From Daphnia carinata (Eukaryota; Arthropoda; Branchiopoda; Diplostraca; Daphniidae): DNA of 41,029 nucleotides. The notes beneath the pieces were generated by a model. That model was not told the origin of the DNA. It saw nothing but the letters and a program-made list of their open reading frames with translations, and ran no database searches. A program made the translations under genes and the position numbers. Below are positions 17,361 to 28,991 of the stretch, one piece after another (position 1 is the stretch's first letter; every line of letters starts with the position of its first letter). The stretch covers positions 1-41,029 of the forward strand of contig NW_026712482.1 of the NCBI RefSeq assembly GCF_022539665.2. Reading direction: 5' to 3'.

Positions 17361-17972
17361 ACTGGCGAATGATGAGTGACTAGTTAAGAAACTTAACCAA
17401 GGGCCACAACAGGTGTTTAACAAATGGATAAGAAATTTATTTCCCCAATTCGTTTAAGCAAATTACTTGTGTTCTGAATGTTACTTTACCCAAAGTGAGA
17501 CTGGCAGACCGAAGGGAGATTCTTTTTACTTAACATACACTTATGAACACCGTCACCGTGATGGTAGGATTCAGCGACCTGGCAAGGCTTGCAGGGTTCT
17601 TTAGTGGAAATGTTTTGTACGATACTCCATTCAGTGAACCAAATTCCTTCCTCGAAATAGAAGGGATGCCTCCAGTCATTGCGGTAAGTGAAGTATTGTA
17701 GAAAAGACCACGCTTCGTCATCCGTTAAGACATCCCAAAGGTTTCTTTCTGTACAAACTCCACACATTCCCATTTTGCAGCAATCTCCACTAAGCTAGTC
17801 TCCCACTTTGCGAAACGTTGCTGTATTGGCCTTAAATATGGATTGAGACAAAAGCTACCGACGTCAGGCCACTTGACTGCTGGCACGACCTCTAAGACCA
17901 CACCATCACTCCAGTTAAACACGGCTTCAAAAACCATTATCAATCAATGTTCTTTACGTTTCACGTTTTCAA

Positions 17973-18045
17973 TGAACCTGCCAGGGATCGAACCTGGAAT
18001 CTCCTGATCCGTAGTCAGGCGCGTTATCCATTGCGCCACAAATCC
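17973..18045 (-). tRNA. tRNA-Arg (ACG), U5-G68 wobble
   Basis: Acceptor GGATTTG/CAGGTTC, all seven positions paired if wobbles count; T-loop TTCGATC. Confidence 0.86.
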
Positions 18046-18657
18046 ACTGGCGAATGATGAGTGACTAGTTAAGAAACTTAACCAAGGGCCACAACAGGTG
18101 TTTAACAAATGGATAAGAAATTTATTTCCCCAATTCGTTTAAGCAAATTACTTGTGTTCTGAATGTTACTTTACCCAAAGTGAGACTGGCAGACCGAAGG
18201 GAGATTCTTTTTACTTAACATACACTTATGAACACCGTCACCGTGATGGTAGGATTCAGCGACCTGGCAAGGCTTGCAGGGTTCTTTAGTGGAAATGTTT
18301 TGTACGATACTCCATTCAGTGAACCAAATTCCTTCCTCGAAATAGAAGGGATGCCTCCAGTCATTGCGGTAAGTGAAGTATTGTAGAAAAGACCACGCTT
18401 CGTCATCCGTTAAGACATCCCAAAGGTTTCTTTCTGTACAAACTCCACACATTCCCATTTTGCAGCAATCTCCACTAAGCTAGTCTCCCACTTTGCGAAA
18501 CGTTGCTGTATTGGCCTTAAATATGGATTGAGACAAAAGCTACCGACGTCAGGCCACTTGACTGCTGGCACGACCTCTAAGACCACACCATCACTCCAGT
18601 TAAACACGGCTTCAAAAACCATTATCAATCAATGTTCTTTACGTTTCACGTTTTCAA

Positions 18658-18730
18658 TGAACCTGCCAGGGATCGAACCTGGAATCTCCTGATCCGTAGT
18701 CAGGCGCGTTATCCATTGCGCCACACATCC
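18658..18730 (-). tRNA. tRNA-Arg (ACG)
   Basis: G5 x G68 acceptor mismatch; T-loop TTCGATC. Confidence 0.82.
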
Positions 18731-19342
18731 ACTGGCGAATGATGAGTGACTAGTTAAGAAACTTAACCAAGGGCCACAACAGGTGTTTAACAAATGGATA
18801 AGAAATTTATTTCCCCAATTCGTTTAAGCAAATTACTTGTGTTCTGAATGTTACTTTACCCAAAGTGAGACTGGCAGACCGAAGGGAGATTCTTTTTACT
18901 TAACATACACTTATGAACACCGTCACCGTGATGGTAGGATTCAGCGACCTGGCAAGGCTTGCAGGGTTCTTTAGTGGAAATGTTTTGTACGATACTCCAT
19001 TCAGTGAACCAAATTCCTTCCTCGAAATAGAAGGGATGCCTCCAGTCATTGCGGTAAGTGAAGTATTGTAGAAAAGACCACGCTTCGTCATCCGTTAAGA
19101 CATCCCAAAGGTTTCTTTCTGTACAAACTCCACACATTCCCATTTTGCAGCAATCTCCACTAAGCTAGTCTCCCACTTTGCGAAACGTTGCTGTATTGGC
19201 CTTAAATATGGATTGAGACAAAAGCTACCGACGTCAGGCCACTTGACTGCTGGCACGACCTCTAAGACCACACCATCACTCCAGTTAAACACGGCTTCAA
19301 AAACCATTATCAATCAATGTTCTTTACGTTTCACGTTTTCAA

Positions 19343-19415
19343 TGAACCTGCCAGGGATCGAACCTGGAATCTCCTGATCCGTAGTCAGGCGCGTTATCCA
19401 TTGCGCCACACATCC
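19343..19415 (-). tRNA. tRNA-Arg (ACG)
   Basis: G5 x G68 acceptor mismatch; T-loop TTCGATC. Confidence 0.82.
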
Positions 19416-20027
19416 ACTGGCGAATGATGAGTGACTAGTTAAGAAACTTAACCAAGGGCCACAACAGGTGTTTAACAAATGGATAAGAAATTTATTTCCC
19501 CAATTCGTTTAAGCAAATTACTTGTGTTCTGAATGTTACTTTACCCAAAGTGAGACTGGCAGACCGAAGGGAGATTCTTTTTACTTAACATACACTTATG
19601 AACACCGTCACCGTGATGGTAGGATTCAGCGACCTGGCAAGGCTTGCAGGGTTCTTTAGTGGAAATGTTTTGTACGATACTCCATTCAGTGAACCAAATT
19701 CCTTCCTCGAAATAGAAGGGATGCCTCCAGTCATTGCGGTAAGTGAAGTATTGTAGAAAAGACCACGCTTCGTCATCCGTTAAGACATCCCAAAGGTTTC
19801 TTTCTGTACAAACTCCACACATTCCCATTTTGCAGCAATCTCCACTAAGCTAGTCTCCCACTTTGCGAAACGTTGCTGTATTGGCCTTAAATATGGATTG
19901 AGACAAAAGCTACCGACGTCAGGCCACTTGACTGCTGGCACGACCTCTAAGACCACACCATCACTCCAGTTAAACACGGCTTCAAAAACCATTATCAATC
20001 AATGTTCTTTACGTTTCACGTTTTCAA

Positions 20028-20100
20028 TGAACCTGCCAGGGATCGAACCTGGAATCTCCTGATCCGTAGTCAGGCGCGTTATCCATTGCGCCACACATCC
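20028..20100 (-). tRNA. tRNA-Arg (ACG)
   Basis: G5 x G68 acceptor mismatch; T-loop TTCGATC. Confidence 0.82.
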
Positions 20101-20712
20101 ACTGGCGAATGATGAGTGACTAGTTAAGAAACTTAACCAAGGGCCACAACAGGTGTTTAACAAATGGATAAGAAATTTATTTCCCCAATTCGTTTAAGCA
20201 AATTACTTGTGTTCTGAATGTTACTTTACCCAAAGTGAGACTGGCAGACCGAAGGGAGATTCTTTTTACTTAACATACACTTATGAACACCGTCACCGTG
20301 ATGGTAGGATTCAGCGACCTGGCAAGGCTTGCAGGGTTCTTTAGTGGAAATGTTTTGTACGATACTCCATTCAGTGAACCAAATTCCTTCCTCGAAATAG
20401 AAGGGATGCCTCCAGTCATTGCGGTAAGTGAAGTATTGTAGAAAAGACCACGCTTCGTCATCCGTTAAGACATCCCAAAGGTTTCTTTCTGTACAAACTC
20501 CACACATTCCCATTTTGCAGCAATCTCCACTAAGCTAGTCTCCCACTTTGCGAAACGTTGCTGTATTGGCCTTAAATATGGATTGAGACAAAAGCTACCG
20601 ACGTCAGGCCACTTGACTGCTGGCACGACCTCTAAGACCACACCATCACTCCAGTTAAACACGGCTTCAAAAACCATTATCAATCAATGTTCTTTACGTT
20701 TCACGTTTTCAA

Positions 20713-20785
20713 TGAGCCTGCCAGGAGTCGAACCTGGAATCTCCTGATCCGTAGTCAGGCGCGTTATCCATTGCGCCACAAATCC
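20713..20785 (-). tRNA. tRNA-Arg (ACG), best-paired type
   Basis: Acceptor GGATTTG/CAGGCTC with G2-C71 Watson-Crick; T-loop TTCGACT; A73. Confidence 0.87.
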
Positions 20786-21397
20786 ACTGGCGAATGATGA
20801 GTGACTAGTTAAGAAACTTAACCAAGGGCCACAACAGGTGTTTAACAAATGGATAAGAAATTTATTTCCCCAATTCGTTTAAGCAAATTACTTGTGTTCT
20901 GAATGTTACTTTACCCAAAGTGAGACTGGCAGACCGAAGGGAGATTCTTTTTACTTAACATACACTTATGAACACCGTCACCGTGATGGTAGGATTCAGC
21001 GACCTGGCAAGGCTTGCAGGGTTCTTTAGTGGAAATGTTTTGTACGATACTCCATTCAGTGAACCAAATTCCTTCCTCGAAATAGAAGGGATGCCTCCAG
21101 TCATTGCGGTAAGTGAAGTATTGTAGAAAAGACCACGCTTCGTCATCCGTTAAGACATCCCAAAGGTTTCTTTCTGTACAAACTCCACACATTCCCATTT
21201 TGCAGCAATCTCCACTAAGCTAGTCTCCCACTTTGCGAAACGTTGCTGTATTGGCCTTAAATATGGATTGAGACAAAAGCTACCGACGTCAGGCCACTTG
21301 ACTGCTGGCACGACCTCTAAGACCACACCATCACTCCAGTTAAACACGGCTTCAAAAACCATTATCAATCAATGTTCTTTACGTTTCACGTTTTCAA

Positions 21398-21470
21398 TGA
21401 ACGTGCCAGGGATCGAACCTGGAATCTCCTGATCCGTAGTCAGGCGCGTTATCCATTGCGCCACACATCC
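21398..21470 (-). tRNA. tRNA-Arg (ACG), G5-C68 type
   Basis: Acceptor GGATGTG/CACGTTC, fully paired with a true G5-C68 pair. T-loop TTCGATC. The mature 3' end CACGTTCA-CCA complements the first 11 nt of the element PBS. Confidence 0.87.
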
Positions 21471-22082
21471 ACTGGCGAATGATGAGTGACTAGTTAAGAA
21501 ACTTAACCAAGGGCCACAACAGGTGTTTAACAAATGGATAAGAAATTTATTTCCCCAATTCGTTTAAGCAAATTACTTGTGTTCTGAATGTTACTTTACC
21601 CAAAGTGAGACTGGCAGACCGAAGGGAGATTCTTTTTACTTAACATACACTTATGAACACCGTCACCGTGATGGTAGGATTCAGCGACCTGGCAAGGCTT
21701 GCAGGGTTCTTTAGTGGAAATGTTTTGTACGATACTCCATTCAGTGAACCAAATTCCTTCCTCGAAATAGAAGGGATGCCTCCAGTCATTGCGGTAAGTG
21801 AAGTATTGTAGAAAAGACCACGCTTCGTCATCCGTTAAGACATCCCAAAGGTTTCTTTCTGTACAAACTCCACACATTCCCATTTTGCAGCAATCTCCAC
21901 TAAGCTAGTCTCCCACTTTGCGAAACGTTGCTGTATTGGCCTTAAATATGGATTGAGACAAAAGCTACCGACGTCAGGCCACTTGACTGCTGGCACGACC
22001 TCTAAGACCACACCATCACTCCAGTTAAACACGGCTTCAAAAACCATTATCAATCAATGTTCTTTACGTTTCACGTTTTCAA

Positions 22083-22155
22083 TGAACGTGCCAGGGATCG
22101 AACCTGGAATCTCCTGATCCGTAGTCAGGCGCGTTATCCATTGCGCCACACATCC
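22083..22155 (-). tRNA. tRNA-Arg (ACG), G5-C68 type
   Basis: Same acceptor (GGATGTG/CACGTTC) and T-loop as the gene one unit to the left; the only two complete adjacent genes of this type. Confidence 0.87.
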
Positions 22156-22767
22156 ACTGGCGAATGATGAGTGACTAGTTAAGAAACTTAACCAAGGGCC
22201 ACAACAGGTGTTTAACAAATGGATAAGAAATTTATTTCCCCAATTCGTTTAAGCAAATTACTTGTGTTCTGAATGTTACTTTACCCAAAGTGAGACTGGC
22301 AGACCGAAGGGAGATTCTTTTTACTTAACATACACTTATGAACACCGTCACCGTGATGGTAGGATTCAGCGACCTGGCAAGGCTTGCAGGGTTCTTTAGT
22401 GGAAATGTTTTGTACGATACTCCATTCAGTGAACCAAATTCCTTCCTCGAAATAGAAGGGATGCCTCCAGTCATTGCGGTAAGTGAAGTATTGTAGAAAA
22501 GACCACGCTTCGTCATCCGTTAAGACATCCCAAAGGTTTCTTTCTGTACAAACTCCACACATTCCCATTTTGCAGCAATCTCCACTAAGCTAGTCTCCCA
22601 CTTTGCGAAACGTTGCTGTATTGGCCTTAAATATGGATTGAGACAAAAGCTACCGACGTCAGGCCACTTGACTGCTGGCACGACCTCTAAGACCACACCA
22701 TCACTCCAGTTAAACACGGCTTCAAAAACCATTATCAATCAATGTTCTTTACGTTTCACGTTTTCAA

Positions 22768-22840
22768 TGAACCTGCCAGGGATCGAACCTGGAATCTCCT
22801 GATCCGTAGTCAGGCGCGTTATCCATTGCGCCACACATCC
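22768..22840 (-). tRNA. tRNA-Arg (ACG)
   Basis: G5 x G68 acceptor mismatch; T-loop TTCGATC. Confidence 0.82.
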
Positions 22841-23452
22841 ACTGGCGAATGATGAGTGACTAGTTAAGAAACTTAACCAAGGGCCACAACAGGTGTTTAA
22901 CAAATGGATAAGAAATTTATTTCCCCAATTCGTTTAAGCAAATTACTTGTGTTCTGAATGTTACTTTACCCAAAGTGAGACTGGCAGACCGAAGGGAGAT
23001 TCTTTTTACTTAACATACACTTATGAACACCGTCACCGTGATGGTAGGATTCAGCGACCTGGCAAGGCTTGCAGGGTTCTTTAGTGGAAATGTTTTGTAC
23101 GATACTCCATTCAGTGAACCAAATTCCTTCCTCGAAATAGAAGGGATGCCTCCAGTCATTGCGGTAAGTGAAGTATTGTAGAAAAGACCACGCTTCGTCA
23201 TCCGTTAAGACATCCCAAAGGTTTCTTTCTGTACAAACTCCACACATTCCCATTTTGCAGCAATCTCCACTAAGCTAGTCTCCCACTTTGCGAAACGTTG
23301 CTGTATTGGCCTTAAATATGGATTGAGACAAAAGCTACCGACGTCAGGCCACTTGACTGCTGGCACGACCTCTAAGACCACACCATCACTCCAGTTAAAC
23401 ACGGCTTCAAAAACCATTATCAATCAATGTTCTTTACGTTTCACGTTTTCAA

Positions 23453-23525
23453 TGAACCTGCCAGGGATCGAACCTGGAATCTCCTGATCCGTAGTCAGGC
23501 GCGTTATCCATTGCGCCACAAATCC
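23453..23525 (-). tRNA. tRNA-Arg (ACG), U5-G68 wobble
   Basis: Acceptor GGATTTG/CAGGTTC; T-loop TTCGATC. Confidence 0.86.
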
Positions 23526-24137
23526 ACTGGCGAATGATGAGTGACTAGTTAAGAAACTTAACCAAGGGCCACAACAGGTGTTTAACAAATGGATAAGAAA
23601 TTTATTTCCCCAATTCGTTTAAGCAAATTACTTGTGTTCTGAATGTTACTTTACCCAAAGTGAGACTGGCAGACCGAAGGGAGATTCTTTTTACTTAACA
23701 TACACTTATGAACACCGTCACCGTGATGGTAGGATTCAGCGACCTGGCAAGGCTTGCAGGGTTCTTTAGTGGAAATGTTTTGTACGATACTCCATTCAGT
23801 GAACCAAATTCCTTCCTCGAAATAGAAGGGATGCCTCCAGTCATTGCGGTAAGTGAAGTATTGTAGAAAAGACCACGCTTCGTCATCCGTTAAGACATCC
23901 CAAAGGTTTCTTTCTGTACAAACTCCACACATTCCCATTTTGCAGCAATCTCCACTAAGCTAGTCTCCCACTTTGCGAAACGTTGCTGTATTGGCCTTAA
24001 ATATGGATTGAGACAAAAGCTACCGACGTCAGGCCACTTGACTGCTGGCACGACCTCTAAGACCACACCATCACTCCAGTTAAACACGGCTTCAAAAACC
24101 ATTATCAATCAATGTTCTTTACGTTTCACGTTTTCAA

Positions 24138-24210
24138 TGAACCTGCCAGGAGTCGAACCTGGAATCTCCTGATCCGTAGTCAGGCGCGTTATCCATTGCG
24201 CCACACATCC
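24138..24210 (-). tRNA. tRNA-Arg (ACG)
   Basis: G5 x G68 acceptor mismatch; T-loop TTCGACT. Confidence 0.82.
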
Positions 24211-24821
24211 ACTGGCGAATGATGAGTGACTAGTTAAGAAACTTAACCAAGGGCCACAACAGGTGTTTAACAAATGGATAAGAAATTTATTTCCCCAATT
24301 CGTTTAAGCAAATTACTTGTGTTCTGAATGTTACTTTACCCAAAGTGAGACTGGCAGACCGAAGGGAGATTCTTTTTACTTAACATACACTTATGAACAC
24401 CGTCACCGTGATGGTAGGATTCAGCGACCTGGCAAGGCTTGCAGGGTTCTTTAGTGGAAATGTTTTGTACGATACTCCATTCAGTGAACCAAATTCCTTC
24501 CTCGAAATAGAAGGGATGCCTCAGTCATTGCGGTAAGTGAAGTATTGTAGAAAAGACCACGCTTCGTCATCCGTTAAGACATCCCAAAGGTTTCTTTCTG
24601 TACAAACTCCACACATTCCCATTTTGCAGCAATCTCCACTAAGCTAGTCTCCCACTTTGCGAAACGTTGCTGTATTGGCCTTAAATATGGATTGAGACAA
24701 AAGCTACCGACGTCAGGCCACTTGACTGCTGGCACGACCTCTAAGACCACACCATCACTCCAGTTAAACACGGCTTCAAAAACCATTATCAATCAATGTT
24801 CTTTACGTTTCACGTTTTCAA

Positions 24822-24894
24822 TGAGCCTGCCAGGAGTCGAACCTGGAATCTCCTGATCCGTAGTCAGGCGCGTTATCCATTGCGCCACAAATCC
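24822..24894 (-). tRNA. tRNA-Arg (ACG), best-paired type
   Basis: Acceptor GGATTTG/CAGGCTC; T-loop TTCGACT; A73. Confidence 0.87.
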
Positions 24895-25506
24895 ACTGGC
24901 GAATGATGAGTGACTAGTTAAGAAACTTAACCAAGGGCCACAACAGGTGTTTAACAAATGGATAAGAAATTTATTTCCCCAATTCGTTTAAGCAAATTAC
25001 TTGTGTTCTGAATGTTACTTTACCCAAAGTGAGACTGGCAGACCGAAGGGAGATTCTTTTTACTTAACATACACTTATGAACACCGTCACCGTGATGGTA
25101 GGATTCAGCGACCTGGCAAGGCTTGCAGGGTTCTTTAGTGGAAATGTTTTGTACGATACTCCATTCAGTGAACCAAATTCCTTCCTCGAAATAGAAGGGA
25201 TGCCTCCAGTCATTGCGGTAAGTGAAGTATTGTAGAAAAGACCACGCTTCGTCATCCGTTAAGACATCCCAAAGGTTTCTTTCTGTACAAACTCCACACA
25301 TTCCCATTTTGCAGCAATCTCCACTAAGCTAGTCTCCCACTTTGCGAAACGTTGCTGTATTGGCCTTAAATATGGATTGAGACAAAAGCTACCGACGTCA
25401 GGCCACTTGACTGCTGGCACGACCTCTAAGACCACACCATCACTCCAGTTAAACACGGCTTCAAAAACCATTATCAATCAATGTTCTTTACGTTTCACGT
25501 TTTCAA

Positions 25507-25579
25507 TGAACCTGCCAGGAGTCGAACCTGGAATCTCCTGATCCGTAGTCAGGCGCGTTATCCATTGCGCCACACATCC
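25507..25579 (-). tRNA. tRNA-Arg (ACG)
   Basis: G5 x G68 acceptor mismatch; T-loop TTCGACT. Confidence 0.82.
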
Positions 25580-26189
25580 ACTGGCGAATGATGAGTGACT
25601 AGTTAAGAAACTTAACCAAGGGCCACAACAGGTGTTTAACAAATGGATAAGAAATTTATTTCCCCAATTCGTTTAAGCAAATTACTTGTGTTCTGAATGT
25701 TACTTTACCCAAAGTGAGACTGGCAGACCGAAGGGAGATTCTTTTTACTTAACATACACTTATGAACACCGTCACCGTGATGGTAGGATTCAGCGACCTG
25801 GCAAGGCTTGCAGGGTTCTTTAGTGGAAATGTTTTGTACGATACTCCATTCAGTGAACCAAATTCCTTCCTCGAAATAGAAGGGATGCCTCCAGTCATTG
25901 CGGTAAGTGAAGTATTGTAGAAAAGACCACGCTTCGTCATCCGTTAAGACATCCCAAAGGTTTCTTTCTGTACAAACTCCACACATTCCCATTTTGCAGC
26001 AATCTCCACTAAGCTAGTCTCCCATTGCGAAACGTTGCTGTATTGGCCTTAAATATGGATTGAGACAAAAGCTACCGACGTCAGGCCACTTGACTGCTGG
26101 CACGACCTCTAAGACCACACCATCACTCCAGTTAAACACGGCTTCAAAAACCATTATCAATCAATGTTCTTTACGTTTCACGTTTTCAA

Positions 26190-26262
26190 TGAACCTGCCA
26201 GGAGTCGAACCTGGAATCTCCTGATCCGTAGTCAGGCGCGTTATCCATTGCGCCACACATCC
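26190..26262 (-). tRNA. tRNA-Arg (ACG)
   Basis: G5 x G68 acceptor mismatch; T-loop TTCGACT. The ORF 1 copy to its left has a 2-nt deletion. Confidence 0.82.
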
Positions 26263-26874
26263 ACTGGCGAATGATGAGTGACTAGTTAAGAAACTTAACC
26301 AAGGGCCACAACAGGTGTTTAACAAATGGATAAGAAATTTATTTCCCCAATTCGTTTAAGCAAATTACTTGTGTTCTGAATGTTACTTTACCCAAAGTGA
26401 GACTGGCAGACCGAAGGGAGATTCTTTTTACTTAACATACACTTATGAACACCGTCACCGTGATGGTAGGATTCAGCGACCTGGCAAGGCTTGCAGGGTT
26501 CTTTAGTGGAAATGTTTTGTACGATACTCCATTCAGTGAACCAAATTCCTTCCTCGAAATAGAAGGGATGCCTCCAGTCATTGCGGTAAGTGAAGTATTG
26601 TAGAAAAGACCACGCTTCGTCATCCGTTAAGACATCCCAAAGGTTTCTTTCTGTACAAACTCCACACATTCCCATTTTGCAGCAATCTCCACTAAGCTAG
26701 TCTCCCACTTTGCGAAACGTTGCTGTATTGGCCTTAAATATGGATTGAGACAAAAGCTACCGACGTCAGGCCACTTGACTGCTGGCACGACCTCTAAGAC
26801 CACACCATCACTCCAGTTAAACACGGCTTCAAAAACCATTATCAATCAATGTTCTTTACGTTTCACGTTTTCAA

Positions 26875-26947
26875 TGAACCTGCCAGGGATCGAACCTGGA
26901 ATCTCCTGATCCGTAGTCAGGCGCGTTATCCATTGCGCCACAAATCC
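26875..26947 (-). tRNA. tRNA-Arg (ACG), U5-G68 wobble
   Basis: Acceptor GGATTTG/CAGGTTC; T-loop TTCGATC. Confidence 0.86.
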
Positions 26948-27558
26948 ACTGGCGAATGATGAGTGACTAGTTAAGAAACTTAACCAAGGGCCACAACAGG
27001 TGTTTAACAAATGGATAAGAAATTTATTTCCCCAATTCGTTTAAGCAAATTACTTGTGTTCTGAATGTTACTTTACCCAAAGTGAGACTGGCAGACCGAA
27101 GGGAGATTCTTTTTACTTAACATACACTTATGAACACCGTCACCGTGATGGTAGGATTCAGCGACCTGGCAAGGCTTGCAGGGTTCTTTAGTGGAAATGT
27201 TTTGTACGATACTCCATTCAGTGAACCAAATTCCTTCCTCGAAATAGAAGGGATGCCTCCAGTCATTGCGGTAAGTGAAGTATTGTAGAAAAGACCACGC
27301 TTCGTCATCCGTTAAGACATCCCAAAGGTTTCTTTCTGTACAAACTCCACACATTCCCATTTTGCAGCAATCTCCACTAAGCTAGTCTCCCACTTTGCGA
27401 AACGTTGCTGTATTGGCCTTAAATATGGATTGAGACAAAAGCTACCGACGTCAGGCCACTTGACTGCTGGCACGACCTCTAAGACCACACCATCACTCCA
27501 GTTAAACACGGCTTCAAAAACCATATCAATCAATGTTCTTTACGTTTCACGTTTTCAA

Positions 27559-27631
27559 TGAACCTGCCAGGAGTCGAACCTGGAATCTCCTGATCCGTAG
27601 TCAGGCGCGTTATCCATTGCGCCACACATCC
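27559..27631 (-). tRNA. tRNA-Arg (ACG)
   Basis: G5 x G68 acceptor mismatch; T-loop TTCGACT. The spacer to the left lacks one T. Confidence 0.82.
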
Positions 27632-28243
27632 ACTGGCGAATGATGAGTGACTAGTTAAGAAACTTAACCAAGGGCCACAACAGGTGTTTAACAAATGGAT
27701 AAGAAATTTATTTCCCCAATTCGTTTAAGCAAATTACTTGTGTTCTGAATGTTACTTTACCCAAAGTGAGACTGGCAGACCGAAGGGAGATTCTTTTTAC
27801 TTAACATACACTTATGAACACCGTCACCGTGATGGTAGGATTCAGCGACCTGGCAAGGCTTGCAGGGTTCTTTAGTGGAAATGTTTTGTACGATACTCCA
27901 TTCAGTGAACCAAATTCCTTCCTCGAAATAGAAGGGATGCCTCCAGTCATTGCGGTAAGTGAAGTATTGTAGAAAAGACCACGCTTCGTCATCCGTTAAG
28001 ACATCCCAAAGGTTTCTTTCTGTACAAACTCCACACATTCCCATTTTGCAGCAATCTCCACTAAGCTAGTCTCCCACTTTGCGAAACGTTGCTGTATTGG
28101 CCTTAAATATGGATTGAGACAAAAGCTACCGACGTCAGGCCACTTGACTGCTGGCACGACCTCTAAGACCACACCATCACTCCAGTTAAACACGGCTTCA
28201 AAAACCATTATCAATCAATGTTCTTTACGTTTCACGTTTTCAA

Positions 28244-28316
28244 TGAACCTGCCAGGGATCGAACCTGGAATCTCATGATCCGTAGTCAGGCGCGTTATCC
28301 ATTGCGCCACACATCC
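28244..28316 (-). tRNA. tRNA-Arg (ACG) with anticodon-stem mismatch
   Basis: Besides the G5 x G68 mismatch, the anticodon stem reads CCTGA/TCATG, so C28 faces U42. Likely impaired if transcribed. Confidence 0.72.
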
Positions 28317-28928
28317 ACTGGCGAATGATGAGTGACTAGTTAAGAAACTTAACCAAGGGCCACAACAGGTGTTTAACAAATGGATAAGAAATTTATTTCC
28401 CCAATTCGTTTAAGCAAATTACTTGTGTTCTGAATGTTACTTTACCCAAAGTGAGACTGGCAGACCGAAGGGAGATTCTTTTTACTTAACATACACTTAT
28501 GAACACCGTCACCGTGATGGTAGGATTCAGCGACCTGGCAAGGCTTGCAGGGTTCTTTAGTGGAAATGTTTTGTACGATACTCCATTCAGTGAACCAAAT
28601 TCCTTCCTCGAAATAGAAGGGATGCCTCCAGTCATTGCGGTAAGTGAAGTATTGTAGAAAAGACCACGCTTCGTCATCCGTTAAGACATCCCAAAGGTTT
28701 CTTTCTGTACAAACTCCACACATTCCCATTTTGCAGCAATCTCCACTAAGCTAGTCTCCCACTTTGCGAAACGTTGCTGTATTGGCCTTAAATATGGATT
28801 GAGACAAAAGCTACCGACGTCAGGCCACTTGACTGCTGGCACGACCTCTAAGACCACACCATCACTCCAGTTAAACACGGCTTCAAAAACCATTATCAAT
28901 CAATGTTCTTTACGTTTCACGTTTTCAA

Positions 28929-28991
28929 TGAACGTGCCAGGGATCGAACCTGGAATCTCCTGCTCCGTAGGCAGGCGCCTTATCCATTGGG
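28929..28991 (-). pseudogene. 3' portion of divergent tRNA-Arg split by element 2
   Basis: Minus strand: D-loop remnant, GGC of the D-stem, anticodon stem CCTGC/GCAGG with loop CTACGGA (ACG), T-arm CCAGG TTCGATC CCTGG, acceptor CACGTTC, A73. The element LTR interrupts the D-arm after TGGG. The other end (39983-39996, and 12548-12561) supplies GGATGTG and the GCC of the D-stem. Every stem of this divergent gene pairs when both flanks are considered, although D-stem and anticodon stem bases differ from all other copies, so it was a distinct and structurally maintained tRNA before the insertion. Confidence 0.82.

Larger units (their letters stand above)
12548..28991. repeat. Central tandem array: 24 units of 685 bp
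   Basis: 16,444 bp equals 24 x 685 + 4. The few indels (one +4, two -1, one -2) cancel, and the extra 4 bp is the TGGG target duplication of element 2. Each unit on the minus strand reads tRNA-Arg(ACG), about 28 nt spacer, 72-codon ORF, overlapping 95-codon ORF, AATAAA, a short hairpin and the next tRNA. Units are almost identical outside the tRNA. Outliers: +4 near 13856-13864, -1 near 24521 (breaks a 95-codon ORF), -2 near 26023 (breaks a 72-codon ORF), and -1 near 27523. Confidence 0.96.

Noticed and set aside
12548-28991. CRISPR-like array
   Set aside because: Period is 685 bp with no short direct repeat and unique-spacer structure; each unit is a full copy with a tRNA gene.
28929-28991. 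tRNA-derived SINE
   Set aside because: No SINE body, A-tail or dispersed flanks; the tRNA lies at a fixed place within a tandem unit.
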